From Omphiscola glabra (lineage: Eukaryota; Mollusca; Gastropoda; Lymnaeidae): 64,000 bases of DNA. How positions within the stretch are numbered: the stretch's first letter is position 1; each line of letters opens with the position of its first letter. The position numbers and the translations under genes are program-made. The stretch lies in contig OZ024802.1 in NCBI GenBank assembly GCA_964017045.1, positions 12,784,435 through 12,848,434 on the forward strand, read 5' to 3'. The notes under the pieces were generated by a model. That model was not told the origin of the DNA. It saw nothing but the letters and a program-made list of their open reading frames with translations, and made no database searches. This document shows positions 1 through 9,960 of this stretch, piece after piece.

Positions 1-288
1 ATTAGTACTATTAGTATTAGTTGTATCATCTCCTGTAAGTTGTATCATCTTCTGTTAGTTGTATCATCTCCTATTAGTTGTATCATCTCCTATTAGTTGT
101 ATCATCTCCTGTTAGTTGTATCATCTCCTGTTAGTTGTATCATCTCCTATTAGTTGTTTCATCTCCTGTTATTTGTATCATCTCCTACTAGTTGTATCAT
201 CTCCTATTAGTTGTATCATCTCCTATTAGTTGTATCATCTCCAATTAGTTGCATCATCTCCTATTAGTTGTATCATCTAACACTATAA
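1..288. repeat. Minisatellite, 19 bp unit
   Basis: About 15 head-to-tail copies of a 19 bp unit with core gttgtatcatctcct, varying mainly at the two bases after the core (gt or at). The array runs off the left edge of the window, so its full length is unknown. Confidence 0.95.
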
Positions 289-308
289 GTATTTATTGCA
301 AAAGTCAC

Positions 309-557
309 TAGAGTCTAGTTTTTCCAAAAGACCATGTTTGTCTAGTTTTTTCAAAATGCAACATAAGTCTAGTTATTCCAAAAGGCCATAAAGTCGAGCT
401 ATTCGAAAAAGCCATATAGTCTAGTTATTCCAAAAGGCCATATAGACTAGTTTTACAAAAGGCCATATAGTCTAGTTATTCCAAAAGGTCATGTATGTCC
501 AGTTTTTTTTTCAAAAGGCCCCATAAGTCTAGTTATTCCAAAAGGCCCAATAACGTT
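309..557. repeat. Minisatellite, about 26 bp unit
   Basis: About ten imperfect copies of a unit containing tctagttattccaaaaggcc. The units differ by small indels in T and A runs. A 70-codon ORF starting inside it is a by-product of the array and was not called. Confidence 0.9.
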
Positions 558-1338
558 CAAAGTACATCGCATTTATATGGCATCCAATTAGGTCGTGTCG
601 TTGCAACATTTTCAGAAGTTTATAAGCACTCGCCAAAGACCGAACATGGGAGTCTACGAAAGAGCCTTGTCAAATTCATTAACACAGATCGCCACTCCAT
701 TATTTAAGTTTTTTTTATCGGGAAGCTTTTGTTGAAAGCTAATATCTGTCTTTGTCGAGTTTTGCTTTGTGGGAAGTACTCTGAGCTTTTAGGTTAAATT
801 GGAGAGAAGCGGGTGCGCTGGTGAGTGGATGGGAACGAGTCGGGGATTGGGGGGTGTGTGTGATGGGTGTGGGGGATAACGTTCAGATGAGGTAGAAAGA
901 CGAGAATTTGGATGAGATAGAGAGACAAATTTTAAGTTAAGATAGAAAGACAACGATTAGGTGAGAGGTAGAAAAAACTTTTAGAGGAGGCTAGAAAAAC
1001 GAAAGTTTAGCTGAGGTAGAAGGACAAACGTACAGATGAGATAGTAACGCGAGCGATGAGATGAGAGAGAGAAAGACGATGTTTGTATTTCAGCGTCATC
1101 CCGTTTGGCCTCAGCGAGAATAAAAAATTACCAAGCTAAATATTCTGGCAAGGAAATTAGCAATAGTTAGTATTCAATAATAAACGTTGACACATTTAAA
1201 AGACGATCTTGGCTCGCGGAGTGAGTCACGTGAAAATGAACACTGAACACCTACAAGTGTTTTGGTTAATCAGATGAAGAAACGCCACCCACACCTACCC
1301 CGGACCTCTCCACCCAGTTGTACAAAATCTCATCGACT
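558..1338. other. No gene seen; purine-rich degenerate repeats
   Basis: No ORF with recognisable protein similarity. From about 886 to 1085 the plus strand is purine-rich, with irregular repeats of a gatgaggtagaaagac-like motif too diverged to give a clean period. Confidence 0.6.
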
Positions 1339-1838
1339 CAGTGCATGCGATCATTGGCCAGTTTCATAGAGAGCATCGGGTTTTGATAAAACTGCAGTTT
1401 GGTTGTACACAGTGCATGCGATCATTGGCCAGTTTAATAGAGAGCATCGGGTTTTGATAAAACTGCAGTTTGGTTGTACACAGTGCATGCGATCATTGGC
1501 CAGTTTAATAGAGAGCATCGGGTTTGATAAGACTGCAGTTTGGTTGTACTCAGTGCATGCGATCATTGGCCAGTTTAATAGAGAGCATCGGGTTTGATAA
1601 GACTGCAGTTTGGTTGTACTCAGTGCATGCGATCATTGGCCAGTTTAATAGAGAGCATCGGGTTTGATAAGACTGCAGTTTTGTTGTACACAGTGCATGC
1701 GATCATTGGCCAGTTTCATAGAGAGCATCGGGTTTGATAAGACTGCAGTTTGGTTGTACTCAGTGCATGCGATCATTGGCCAGTTTCATAGAGAGCATCG
1801 GGTTTGATAAATCTGCAGTTTTGTTGTACACAGTATGC
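1339..1838. repeat. Tandem repeat, 70/71 bp unit, 7 copies
   Basis: Seven copies begin with cagtgcatgcgatcattggc. The first two are 71 bp and the rest 70 bp, through loss of one T in the run before gataa. Copies differ at only a few sites (tttcata or tttaata; tacac or tactc), so the array is young or homogenised. Short ORFs on both strands here are by-products. Confidence 0.97.
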
Positions 1839-1903
1839 AACCAGACGTGTAGCGTTATGTAAAAAAAAAAGTTATGTAAGCAGTTGAATGTGATCGCCTT
1901 AAA

Positions 1904-2000
1904 ATGGGGTCGGCAACCCGCGGCACTGAAACCGAATGCTGCTCTATGAATGACTAAATGCGGTTCTTGTTTGTACTATTCTATAATGCCATTGAAACAG
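1904..2000 (+). mobile_element. Possible hAT-like terminus fragment
   Basis: Begins ggggtcggcaacccgcgg, resembling the termini of hAT-type elements such as the one at 13140-13291 (caggggtcggc-type ends). No opposite terminus or duplication was found, so this is at best a truncated copy. Confidence 0.3.
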
Positions 2001-2087
2001 TATGCCCTTATCTGCGGCTCGCGAGGTTTTTCATTAGAAGATCTAAATAATGAAAATGGATCTTTGCTATTTTTGGGTGACCATTCC

Positions 2088-2252
2088 AGACCTGTTTACC
2101 CTCAATCTCTTACAGTCGTACAATATCATCACGAAATCGTTCAATACATTATCTTTATAATAAAAAAATAAACATTCAGTATACATAATTTATATAATGT
2201 ATGTACCTCAACTCGTACATCGTACGCCAAAATCGTAAGAGTAAACATGTCT
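2088..2252 (+). mobile_element. Small MITE with imperfect terminal inverted repeats
   Basis: The left end agacctgtttaccctc and the right end gtaagagtaaacatgtct are imperfect inverted repeats. Flanking 8-mers accattcc and accactcg match at 6 of 8 bases, suggesting an old target-site duplication. The left end and interior recur at 24520, which supports a dispersed family. It has no coding capacity. An 8 bp duplication would fit a hAT-type element, but the family is not identified. Confidence 0.5.
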
Positions 2253-2260
2253 ACCACTCG

Positions 2261-3528
2261 AAGAGTTGTTACCAGGACTGGCTTCTTGAACCTTTATCCT
2301 GGTTGTATCGTGAGCCGAAGTACATTATTTGACTACAATATAATTATTTTTTTTAAAAAATTAAATATCGAGTCCATCTGATATCCAGGCATAAATAAAT
2401 GATAAAAAACTAAATAACTAGTATTAATCCCAATTGGCATCACAGTATTTTTTTTCTTCAAAGAATGCTTCACTGACGGAAGAGCTCTCCGTGACATCAC
2501 AGATCATTTTATTAAATTTTGGACACCCATGGCAGAAAACGATTTTAACTACCCTGGTTTTAATTTTTTTTTTAGAAATATTTAAACGTCGTTTTTAATT
2601 ATTTTTAAAAAAATGGTTATTTTACTGTTTAAGTATATGACCCCTACCTTGAATGAATATAATCCTGCCGTTGCCAGGTAACGGGTGTATGAATAACATC
2701 AAAGCACGTGGAAAAAGTTCATAATCAACAATTTTAGTACCGCTATAAGTTGTTTTTTTTTTTTTGAGTAAAATTCAACTTGTTTTAAGATTCAACCCAT
2801 TTTTTAAAGAATGCCTTACAAAGGACTGAAAACAATTATACAAAGTAAACCGACACCGAAGCTATTAATTTTAACAGTATTTAATTTAATTATACTGATA
2901 CATTTATATAAGGAATAAAAAATAAAATAGACCAAAAAAAATATATCAACTAACCGCACAGAAAGTGAAAAGTACAATTCTCGAAACAAACAAATATTAA
3001 ATTACAAACACACACACACACAAAGAGTAAAATTTTGTAAGTGTATTCCGTCTCGGAAATGTCTTGGAAAAATAGTAAAAAATCTTTTCTGGCTGGGCAA
3101 GCTCCCGGCCTATTCATAGGGAGGGAGTTAGAACCCTCCAAATAAAAAAATTCTAGAAACTGCATCACCTGATAGCATTCTTTAGAACAAGTAGAACTTA
3201 AACAACTTCTTCCCAATCAAGGGAGGGGTGGGGTTTGTACAGTGTCACACATTTAATCGGAGACGTTAATATCATAAGAAAAAAAGGGGGAGAGGAAGGG
3301 TTGACACTACGCTACGACGAAGTAAACAAAAACAGGGGAACGCACGCGGTAACACGCAATAATGGATGCCAGTTTTTGAAAACGTAAAATTGTTAACACA
3401 TTTGGCTAGACGTCACAGTGTAGCTTCTCTACATCGTCACGATCTAGACGTATCACTGACTATCCCTTTCTTCAGGGAATACGCATCGCTTACTCCTGAA
3501 ATTACATCTGAATTATAATGCTATAAGA
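2261..3528. other. No gene seen
   Basis: AT-rich DNA with a short (AC)n tract near 3004-3022. Short ORFs here show no protein-like composition or motifs. Confidence 0.6.
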
Positions 3529-4574
3529 AAGCGTTTCTCAACCTTTTATATACTCTGTACACCCTACGCATATTTTTTGAATGGTCTCGCACTCCACTAC
3601 GAATTATTTCCCTATGTCTCGCACTCCACTACGAATTATTTCCCTATGTCTCGCACTCCACTACGAATTATTTCCCTATGTCTCGCACTCCACTACGAAT
3701 TATTTCCCTATGTCTCGCACTCCACTACGAATTATTTCCCTATGTCTCTCACTCCACTACGAATTATTTCCCTATGTCTCGCACTCCACTACGAATTATT
3801 TCCCTATGTCTCGCACTCCACTACGAATTATTTCCCTATGTCTCGCACTCCACTACGAATTACTTCCCTATTTTTCGCACTCCACTACGAATTATTTCCC
3901 TATGTCTCTCACTCCACTACGAATTATTTCCCTATGTCTCGCACTCCACTACGAATTATTTCCCTATGTCTCGCACTCCACTACGAATTATTTCCCTATG
4001 TCTCGCACTCCACTACGAATTATTTCCCTATGTCTCGCACTCCACTACGAATTATTTCCCTATGTCTCTCACTCCACTACGAATTATTTCCCTATGTCTC
4101 TCACTCCACTACGAATTATTTCCCTATGTCTCGCACTCCACTACGAATTATTTCCCTATGTCTCGCACTCCACTACGAATTATTTCCCTATGTCTCGCAC
4201 TCCACTACGAATTATTTCCCTATGTCTCGCACTCCACTACGAATTATTTCCCTATGTCTCGCACTCCACTACGAATTATTTCCCTATGTCTCGTACCCTT
4301 ACCAAAGTAAAACTTCGTTTAATTTATTGAAATGTCTTAATTTTTTGAATAGCCAAGAGAACTGCAGAGCTTCATCAACCTGCGACTTATTACATAGAGG
4401 AAAGTGAAAATGATTGAACGTTTAAAAGTGTGTACAAATTCCTGGCATAATTTTAAAGCTAATTTCTCCTCTCTTCTTATAATATTTTCCTTGCATCAGC
4501 CGGCAAGCTATCCCTTACGCCCTGGAATGCCTTGTCGCACACTCTGGGGTGCAGGCAGCACAGGTTGGGAAACC
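3529..4574 (+). mobile_element. Possible hAT-like element carrying a minisatellite
   Basis: agcgtttctcaacct near 3531 and aggttgggaaaccctgct near 4560 form an imperfect inverted pair of the 'tttctcaacct' type common at hAT MITE ends. Almost the whole interval between them is the 32 bp array listed separately. No good duplication is visible, so a chance pairing of two unrelated termini is possible. Confidence 0.35.
3584..4293. repeat. Minisatellite, 32 bp unit, about 22 copies
   Basis: Near-identical units containing actccactacgaattatttc, with sparse single-base variants (tctcgcac or tctctcac). The low divergence implies recent expansion. Because 32 is not a multiple of 3, three successive units read through all frames, giving overlapping ORFs of 210-276 codons in all three plus frames. 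These are array by-products. Confidence 0.98.
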
Positions 4575-4734
4575 CTGCTCTACAATATGCCACGACGTAC
4601 AACGTGTAATAACGAAGTCTGAACGATTTTTCTCTCTCTTTAAACACCCCCCCCCCCTCTCCCAACCAGCCACGAATGGTAATAAGATTATGACTCAAAC
4701 TTTAGCATATGACAAATCTTTACAAAGAAACCAA
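4575..4734. other. No gene seen
   Basis: Short non-repetitive spacer with a poly-C run near 4647. Confidence 0.5.
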
Positions 4735-4830
4735 ACAAGGCTGATCAGATCTCGGCAACGGTTGATGAGATCTCGGCAAACGGTTGATCAGATCTCGGCA
4801 AACGGTTGATCAGATCTCGGCAACGGTTGA
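4735..4830. repeat. Minisatellite, 21 bp unit (copy 1)
   Basis: Four to five copies of gatcagatctcggcaacggt(t). The same unit in the same orientation forms a larger array at 8500-8728. The array runs directly into cagtgtttctttcag, whose reverse complement precedes the 8500 array. Confidence 0.9.
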
Positions 4831-4912
4831 TCAGTGTTTCTTTCAGAAATTTTTCCCCGAGGGGGCACTTTTGACGTTCGGGGGGGGGGGGGGGGGGCAG
4901 TGCCATTTTTTC
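4831..4912 (+). repeat. G-rich terminal block, inverted relative to 8422-8498
   Basis: cagtgtttctttcag, then ccccgagggggcac and a long G tract, then cagtgcc. The reverse complement of this arrangement lies before the second 21 bp array, so the two loci look like opposite halves of one repeat type. Confidence 0.55.
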
Positions 4913-4919
4913 AGTGGCC

Positions 4920-5261
4920 AGAGGCGTAGCTAATGGGTGGCAGATGGGACATATGTCCGCGGGCGCCAGACTAGCGGGGCCATCTAATGGGCTATAATGT
5001 TAATGGATGAAAATAATAGGTTTCAGAGTTTAGCGGGGGGGGGGGGGGGATGTAAAAATGAATCTTGTCCCCTGTGATCAAAGACTCGCGTCAGTGACGT
5101 AGAAGTGGGGGGGGGGCGAACATTTGGTCTTCCCAGGTGTCATTTTTTCTTTAGATAGAGCGGCGGGATTTTCGGACATCTGCAGAGTTTCTATCGAGAA
5201 AGGTAGCGTGGCAAAAAAGTTAACCCACCTAGGGTGGCGCTAACACTAGGCACGCCGCTGG
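4920..5261 (+). mobile_element. Possible MITE, cagtggcgta-type ends
   Basis: Starts cagaggcgtagcta and ends ctaggcacgccgctg, which is an imperfect inverted repeat of the start. A second possible left end (cagtgacgtaga) lies inside at 5092, suggesting nested insertions. It is related to the better-preserved elements at 43548 and 48588. No clear duplication was found. Confidence 0.4.
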
Positions 5262-5690
5262 GCAGTGTATATATCAGCACCAAATTAGGCTGTCATGGCA
5301 AGTAATTTTTATCGGGAAGTAGGGCAGCAGAAAATGTGTGATTGTTTAACAATCAAAAGGTGCATTTTGGAGTATACATGATTCGAATGTTTTGATAAGA
5401 CTTTTATTTGATCGGGGGAAATACTTTTTCAAGCGTCGGGGGAGACATTATGGCGACCAGTGCCAGACACAAACTAAATTCATTCTGGTTGTGGTGTGCC
5501 GAAGAAAATCATTTGACACAAGATTAGAATCAACCCGGTAGTCACATTGATTGACGTCAAGGAAAAAAAAAAGGGGGGGGGGGTAGCAGAAATTGAGGAA
5601 TCCGAAGAGTTTGAGCAAAAGTGAGGGCAGGGGTCACTTTAATTTAAAAATAATAAATTCAAAATGCAATGATGCATTCTGGTGCAAATT
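5092..5690 (+). repeat. Dispersed repeat block X, copy 1
   Basis: About 600 bp aligns collinearly by eye with 49470-50080. Shared landmarks are the ttcccaggtgt / gcccaggtgt region, the tatcgagaaaggtagc / tatcgagaaagggagc region, gggcagtgta / aggcagtgta, the atcggg-rich segment and a final gatgcat segment. Similarity is moderate, with many indels. No coding motif was recognised. It sits upstream of block Y copy 1, as in the second locus. Confidence 0.7.
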
Positions 5691-5765
5691 TTTCTTCTTC
5701 TTTTTCTGTCTATTTAGGGCCCACGATCAATTTATTGATCTTTAGGGCTCCTAACCCCTGCAAAG

Positions 5766-6741
5766 CAAGGGCGTAGTACTACCATACAAGATAAAAATGG
5801 CAAATGTTTGACCGAGGAAAATGATATCCTGAAAAGATGGACTGAATACTGCTCAGAGCTGTATAATGAAAATATAAAGATAGACCCAGAGATCCTTAAT
5901 GTCCCCCAAGCAACGGACAATGAAAGCTTCCCCATTCTCCGCGCAGAAGTAGAAGCAGCAGTCCAAGCACTCCAAATTTGAAAGGCCGCAGGAGTAGATA
6001 ATATCCCTGCCGAGTTGGTGAAACAGGGAGGAGAAACAATGATAAATGCCCTAACCAATATTTGTAACAAAATATGGCTAACAAGGGAATGGCCCAAATC
6101 ATGGACCCAATCTCTCATCATCACCCTCCCCAAGAAAGGTAACCTACGGCTATGCCAAAACTATCGCACCATTAGCCTAATAAGCCATCCAAGCAAGATC
6201 ATGCTCAAGGTCATACTGAACCGACTAAGACCATATGCCGACAAAATCATTGCCGAAGAACAGGCGGGCTTTAGGCAAGGCCGTGGCACTACTGAGCAGA
6301 TCCTAAACCTCCGGATACTATGTGAGAAATATGCTCAACACCAACAAAACCTATACCACGTCTTTGTAGATTTCAAGAAGGCATTCGACAGGGTTTGGCA
6401 TGCTGCTTTATGGGCCACCATGAGGCACTACAACATCAACACAAACTTAACCAGAATGATAAGAAGCCTCTATGATAAGGCCACCAGTGCAGTCTTCTTC
6501 AACAATAACATCGGAGAATGGTTCAAGACCACGGTTGGAGTACGACAAAGCTGCTTACTCTCCCCCACCCTGTTCAACATCTTCTTAGAGAGAATTATGT
6601 CAGATGCACTAGAAACGCATGTAAGGACAGTCAGCATTGGTGGCAGAACAATCACCAATCTACGTTTTGCGGATGACATAGACGGACTGGCTGGAAGCGA
6701 GGAAGAGCTAGCCAATCTAGTAAAGAGTCTCGACGAGACTT
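5766..6741 (+). pseudogene. RTE-like LINE reverse transcriptase fragment
   Basis: This encodes part of the ORF2 reverse transcriptase of a non-LTR retrotransposon. Translation in one frame shows a linker, AAGVDNIPAEL, the palm motif NYRTISLIS, QAGFRQGRGTTEQI, FVDFKKAFDRVW with the first catalytic Asp, GVRQSCLLSPTLFN and LRFADDIDGLAG with the catalytic Asp pair. The motif wording most resembles the RTE/BovB clade. There is no endonuclease domain, so the copy is 5'-truncated. An in-frame TGA at 5979-5981 interrupts it; the longest uninterrupted ORF starts at 6015. Just after the FADD box the reading continues into sequence of a different LINE, so the 3' part is replaced. It lies between blocks X and Y of a dispersed repeat, apparently as an insertion. 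Confidence 0.85.
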
Positions 6742-7378
6742 CATCCATAAGGAACTTTATAAAGCCAGCCACTGCAATACCTGGCCTACACAGACGATAT
6801 AGCGCTACTTGGTAGAAACAGCATTGATGATATAATTAAAACTTTCAGGGAACTTGAAGATGTGACGGTCAAAGCTGGTCTTGATGTAAATAAAGCGAAG
6901 GCAATATTTATGATAATGTCAGGAAATACGCACTGATGACAACAATATGAACAACTACACCTTTGAGAGGGTAGCTTCTTTCAAATATCTAGGGGTGACT
7001 ATAAATAAGCAAGAGGAAATACAATCGGATGTGCAAGAAAGAATAACAGCATGCAACCGTTCTTATTTCAATTTACAAAAGCTACTTCAAAGCAAAAATC
7101 TCGCTAAGGGAACAAAGAAGGCAGTATACACCACTATCACAAGACCAGTAGTGAGACTTGGTTCCTACCAGAAAAGCAGAGAACCTGCTAAATATATGAC
7201 CCGATGATAGACAATTTTGTTTTGGGAATCCGTGCAAACTAAGAGCTATATCAATTGTACAAATACCCATCCATAGTCACAACAATATAAAAAAAAAGGC
7301 AGACTGCCCTGGGCAGGACACATTGAAAGTATGCCGGATTCTGGAGCAACAAAAACTATCTACAGGCAGAAACCTGTG
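6742..7378 (+). pseudogene. Second LINE RT fragment fused to the RTE-like fragment
   Basis: Beginning near a CCATAAGGAAC segment, the sequence aligns with the LINE copy at 42990 onward. One frame gives QYLAYTDDIALLG (a second catalytic box), then a GLDVNKAKA segment. Another frame gives FERVASFKYLGVTI and an ITRPVV segment, and finally RLPWAGHIESMPDS, typical of the C-terminal tail of non-LTR reverse transcriptases. Several frame changes and stops are needed to follow it, so it is dead. A single RT would not contain two catalytic Asp-Asp boxes, which shows the locus is a chimera of two LINE families. Confidence 0.75.
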
Positions 7379-7599
7379 ATTTTTGTTTCGTATAAATTAT
7401 TAAAGTTTCAATTCTCAATATTCAGTTGATTGAAATGTTAATTAAGAAATTTAGACTACTATAATTTGCTTCAGATCATTACAACTTGCCTCTTCGATAT
7501 TATACTTGAAAACAATTTTTTTACCAATTCCATATAATTTTTTTTTAACTACTACCAAAAATGGCATTTACAAGATAATCGAAATACTCGATTTTTTTT

Positions 7600-8395
7600 A
7601 TTCGTTGTTTAAATATATATTATATTCTTTCTACTGGATTATCATCTTAAAATATTTTTTTTTTAAATAGTTCAAACAGCTGGGGAAGATTGTTTATTAT
7701 TATTATATTAACAGAGAAAAGTCATTGGGGATTTAATAAATAAAGACTATTTAAAAAAAAAATCATTTTACTCTGTTCCCGAAACTGTGTTAAAAAATTA
7801 GAAACACTCGATTTAATAATTATGATGAAATGTCCACTATTTGTATGTAACCGGTAAATTCCTAATTTTTTGTTTTAAAATTATTATTATTATTATTTTT
7901 AATTTTTCATTTTATCTATGTCAGCATACATCTATGGAATCTACTACATTAAAATATTTGCTAAAAATGATTTTTTAAAGCATGATGCTATTATACAATA
8001 TAATTTGAAAACAGATTGCACATGTTTATTTCTTAGCAAGAACTATATTTAATTTACAGACATTTATATCGATGAAAATGTAGTTTAATACAGGGTTATT
8101 AAAAAGTCTTTCAACTTTTGCACCTGCAAAATGTAATTAAATAAAAGATACCGATATCTGCGAATCAGAAAAAGTAAGATTTAGCTTATGATCAGGAGCG
8201 GCCAATTTTCAAAACAATGCCAGATTTATAATCGATATCTGCGAGCCTGTAACAAGATTAACCTGAACGCTATGGATCATCAATATATATCGAACAAAGC
8301 TATATTTTATTTGTTCTAATAATTGTAATCGATTAAAGGCACACATTTCAATAACTTTTAAAAATTTTATAAAAATTAAATTTAGAGTATTTTTT
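7600..8395 (+). repeat. Dispersed repeat block Y, copy 1
   Basis: AT-rich block collinear with 50860-51970. Shared landmarks are agctggggaagattgtttat, a gagaaaag..ttaataaat segment, aactgtgtta, gaaaacagattgcacatgtt, the attaaa..gtctttcaac region, gtaacaagatta and aggcacac near the end. No coding potential was seen. Copy 2 is longer because it carries an extra inverted and direct duplication. Confidence 0.75.
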
Positions 8396-8421
8396 TTTTA
8401 AATTATTTTTTCTTACACATT

Positions 8422-8498
8422 TTCCCCGGGGGGGGCACTTGACTTGCTCCGGGGGGGGCACTGCCCCCCCCCCCCGGAGGTATGCCTGAAAGAAACAC
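8422..8498 (-). repeat. C/G-rich terminal block, inverted relative to 4831-4912
   Basis: ccccggggggggcac, then a cggggggggcactgcc segment with a long C run, ending tgcctgaaagaaacactg. The reverse complement reads like the block that follows the 21 bp array at 4735-4830. Confidence 0.55.
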
Positions 8499-8728
8499 TG
8501 CGGTTGATGATATCTCGGAAACGGTTGATGAGATCTCGGAAACGGTTGATCTGATTTCGGCAACGGTCGATCAGATCTCGGAAACTGTTGATCAGATCTC
8601 GGCAACGGTTGATCAGATCTCGGCAACGGTTGCTCAGATCTCGGAAACGGTTGAACAGATCTCGGCAACGGTTGATCAGATCTCGGCAACTGTTGATCAG
8701 ATCTCGGAAACGGTTGATCAGATCTATG
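8499..8728. repeat. Minisatellite, 21 bp unit (copy 2)
   Basis: About 11 copies of gatcagatctcggcaacggt(t), with cggcaac or cggaaac variants and a few diverged first units. It is the same unit as at 4735-4830. A 21 bp unit is seven codons, which explains the open frames on both strands here. Confidence 0.95.
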
Positions 8729-8879
8729 TAATGACTATTTATTTCCTTCCCTTTTGACCACATAATCACAATTATTGTGCACACCTGGTGCCATGAAATA
8801 TTTCTATTGCTTACCATTCGGAGACGTGACGGAAGTTTAGCCCCCCCCCCCAAACCCAAATCTCTTTAACGACTTTTAA

Positions 8880-9061
8880 CCGTGATTCTCAACCTTTCTA
8901 GTGCCGCGACCTTTTAAAACAATTCCTCATGATGTGAAATTATTTTTCTTGCTACTTCATAACTGCAGGGTATATGCATTTTACAATGGTCTTACGCGAC
9001 ACCTGTGAAAGGGTCGTGCGACCCCTTAAAGGGGTCGCGATCAACAGGTTGAGAACCGCTG
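8880..9061 (-). mobile_element. SPIN-like nonautonomous hAT element, copy 1
   Basis: Ends are gattctcaacctttc and gttgagaaccgctg, with internal gccgcgacc, cctcatgatgtg, gctacttcataactg and gggtcgcg segments. This layout matches the SPIN ('space invader') MITE family as I remember it from rodents. It is in reverse orientation to the copies at 21955 and 32658. The left terminus is mutated, and no 8 bp duplication is visible next to the ends. No transposase. Confidence 0.8.
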
Positions 9062-9960
9062 CCCTATATAAAGAAGCGCTGTGCTCAAAGTATGACTATG
9101 TAAATAGACCGCAAAGATTGGGGAAATCATTATTGAAAGTTAGTTTCCTACATAACTTTCTGTTGTGAACATTCCATTCTGTTTGCGATACTTCTAAAAA
9201 ATCAATTAAAGTATTTTAATAAATATCAATTTCCCACCTACCTTGACCCTTTTTCCCCACACCTTTTAAAAAAAGAATAAAAAAGAAAGGAAAAAAAAAG
9301 AAGAAATTTGAACTTTTAACAAAAACTTTAAATTAAAACACTTGTTTGAGAGTTCCTTGTTTCCATTGACACCTTTGATAACGACAAGAAGAGATACGGA
9401 TACTCTTTATCCGTGTCTCTGTAATACACTATTATGCCCAATAGTAAAAACTAAACAAAACCTAAATCAATTTAGTTTTTGGCCTTTGAAATCATGTTCA
9501 TTTGTTGGGGGAAAATTGCCCCCTGGGAAATCCCACGCGTTTTCGTTAACACTTTTTTTTGTTGTTGTTGTTGTTGTTGAACGGCGCCATTTTCACTTTT
9601 CAGATGCTGACTTCAAAAATACAAGAACTTCTCCGCATCATTTTAAGCCAGGATAAAAGTTCTTGGTTTATTTTTAAAGCCATCGCTTTGATCATCTTTA
9701 TGTCCTGTCTCAGACAATCAATACAGCGGAATAAAGCCGAGCAATCATTTTAACAGAAGACCAATGTGAATTGCATGTACGACAATTTTCACAATATTTT
9801 TAGCGCAGCAAGGTACTCCCCCACCGCCCACCACCCCCACTCCCATCACAACCCCAGAACCCCCATCTCTTTCACTCCAACAGGGAAGACACACACACAC
9901 ACAAATACCCAAATTAAGTCAATATTTCTTTTCAATTCCTTCTGCCATCGACCGCACGAG
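9062..9960. other. No gene seen
   Basis: A short (GTT)n tract near 9561-9580 and (CA)n near 9892-9904. ORFs of 60-104 codons here show no recognisable motif. Confidence 0.6.

Noticed and set aside
3577..4407. Three overlapping ORFs of 210-276 codons
   Set aside because: All arise from the 32 bp array, with the same peptide set in all three frames.
5732..6133. 133-codon minus-strand ORF over the LINE
   Set aside because: Antisense shadow of the reverse transcriptase frame.
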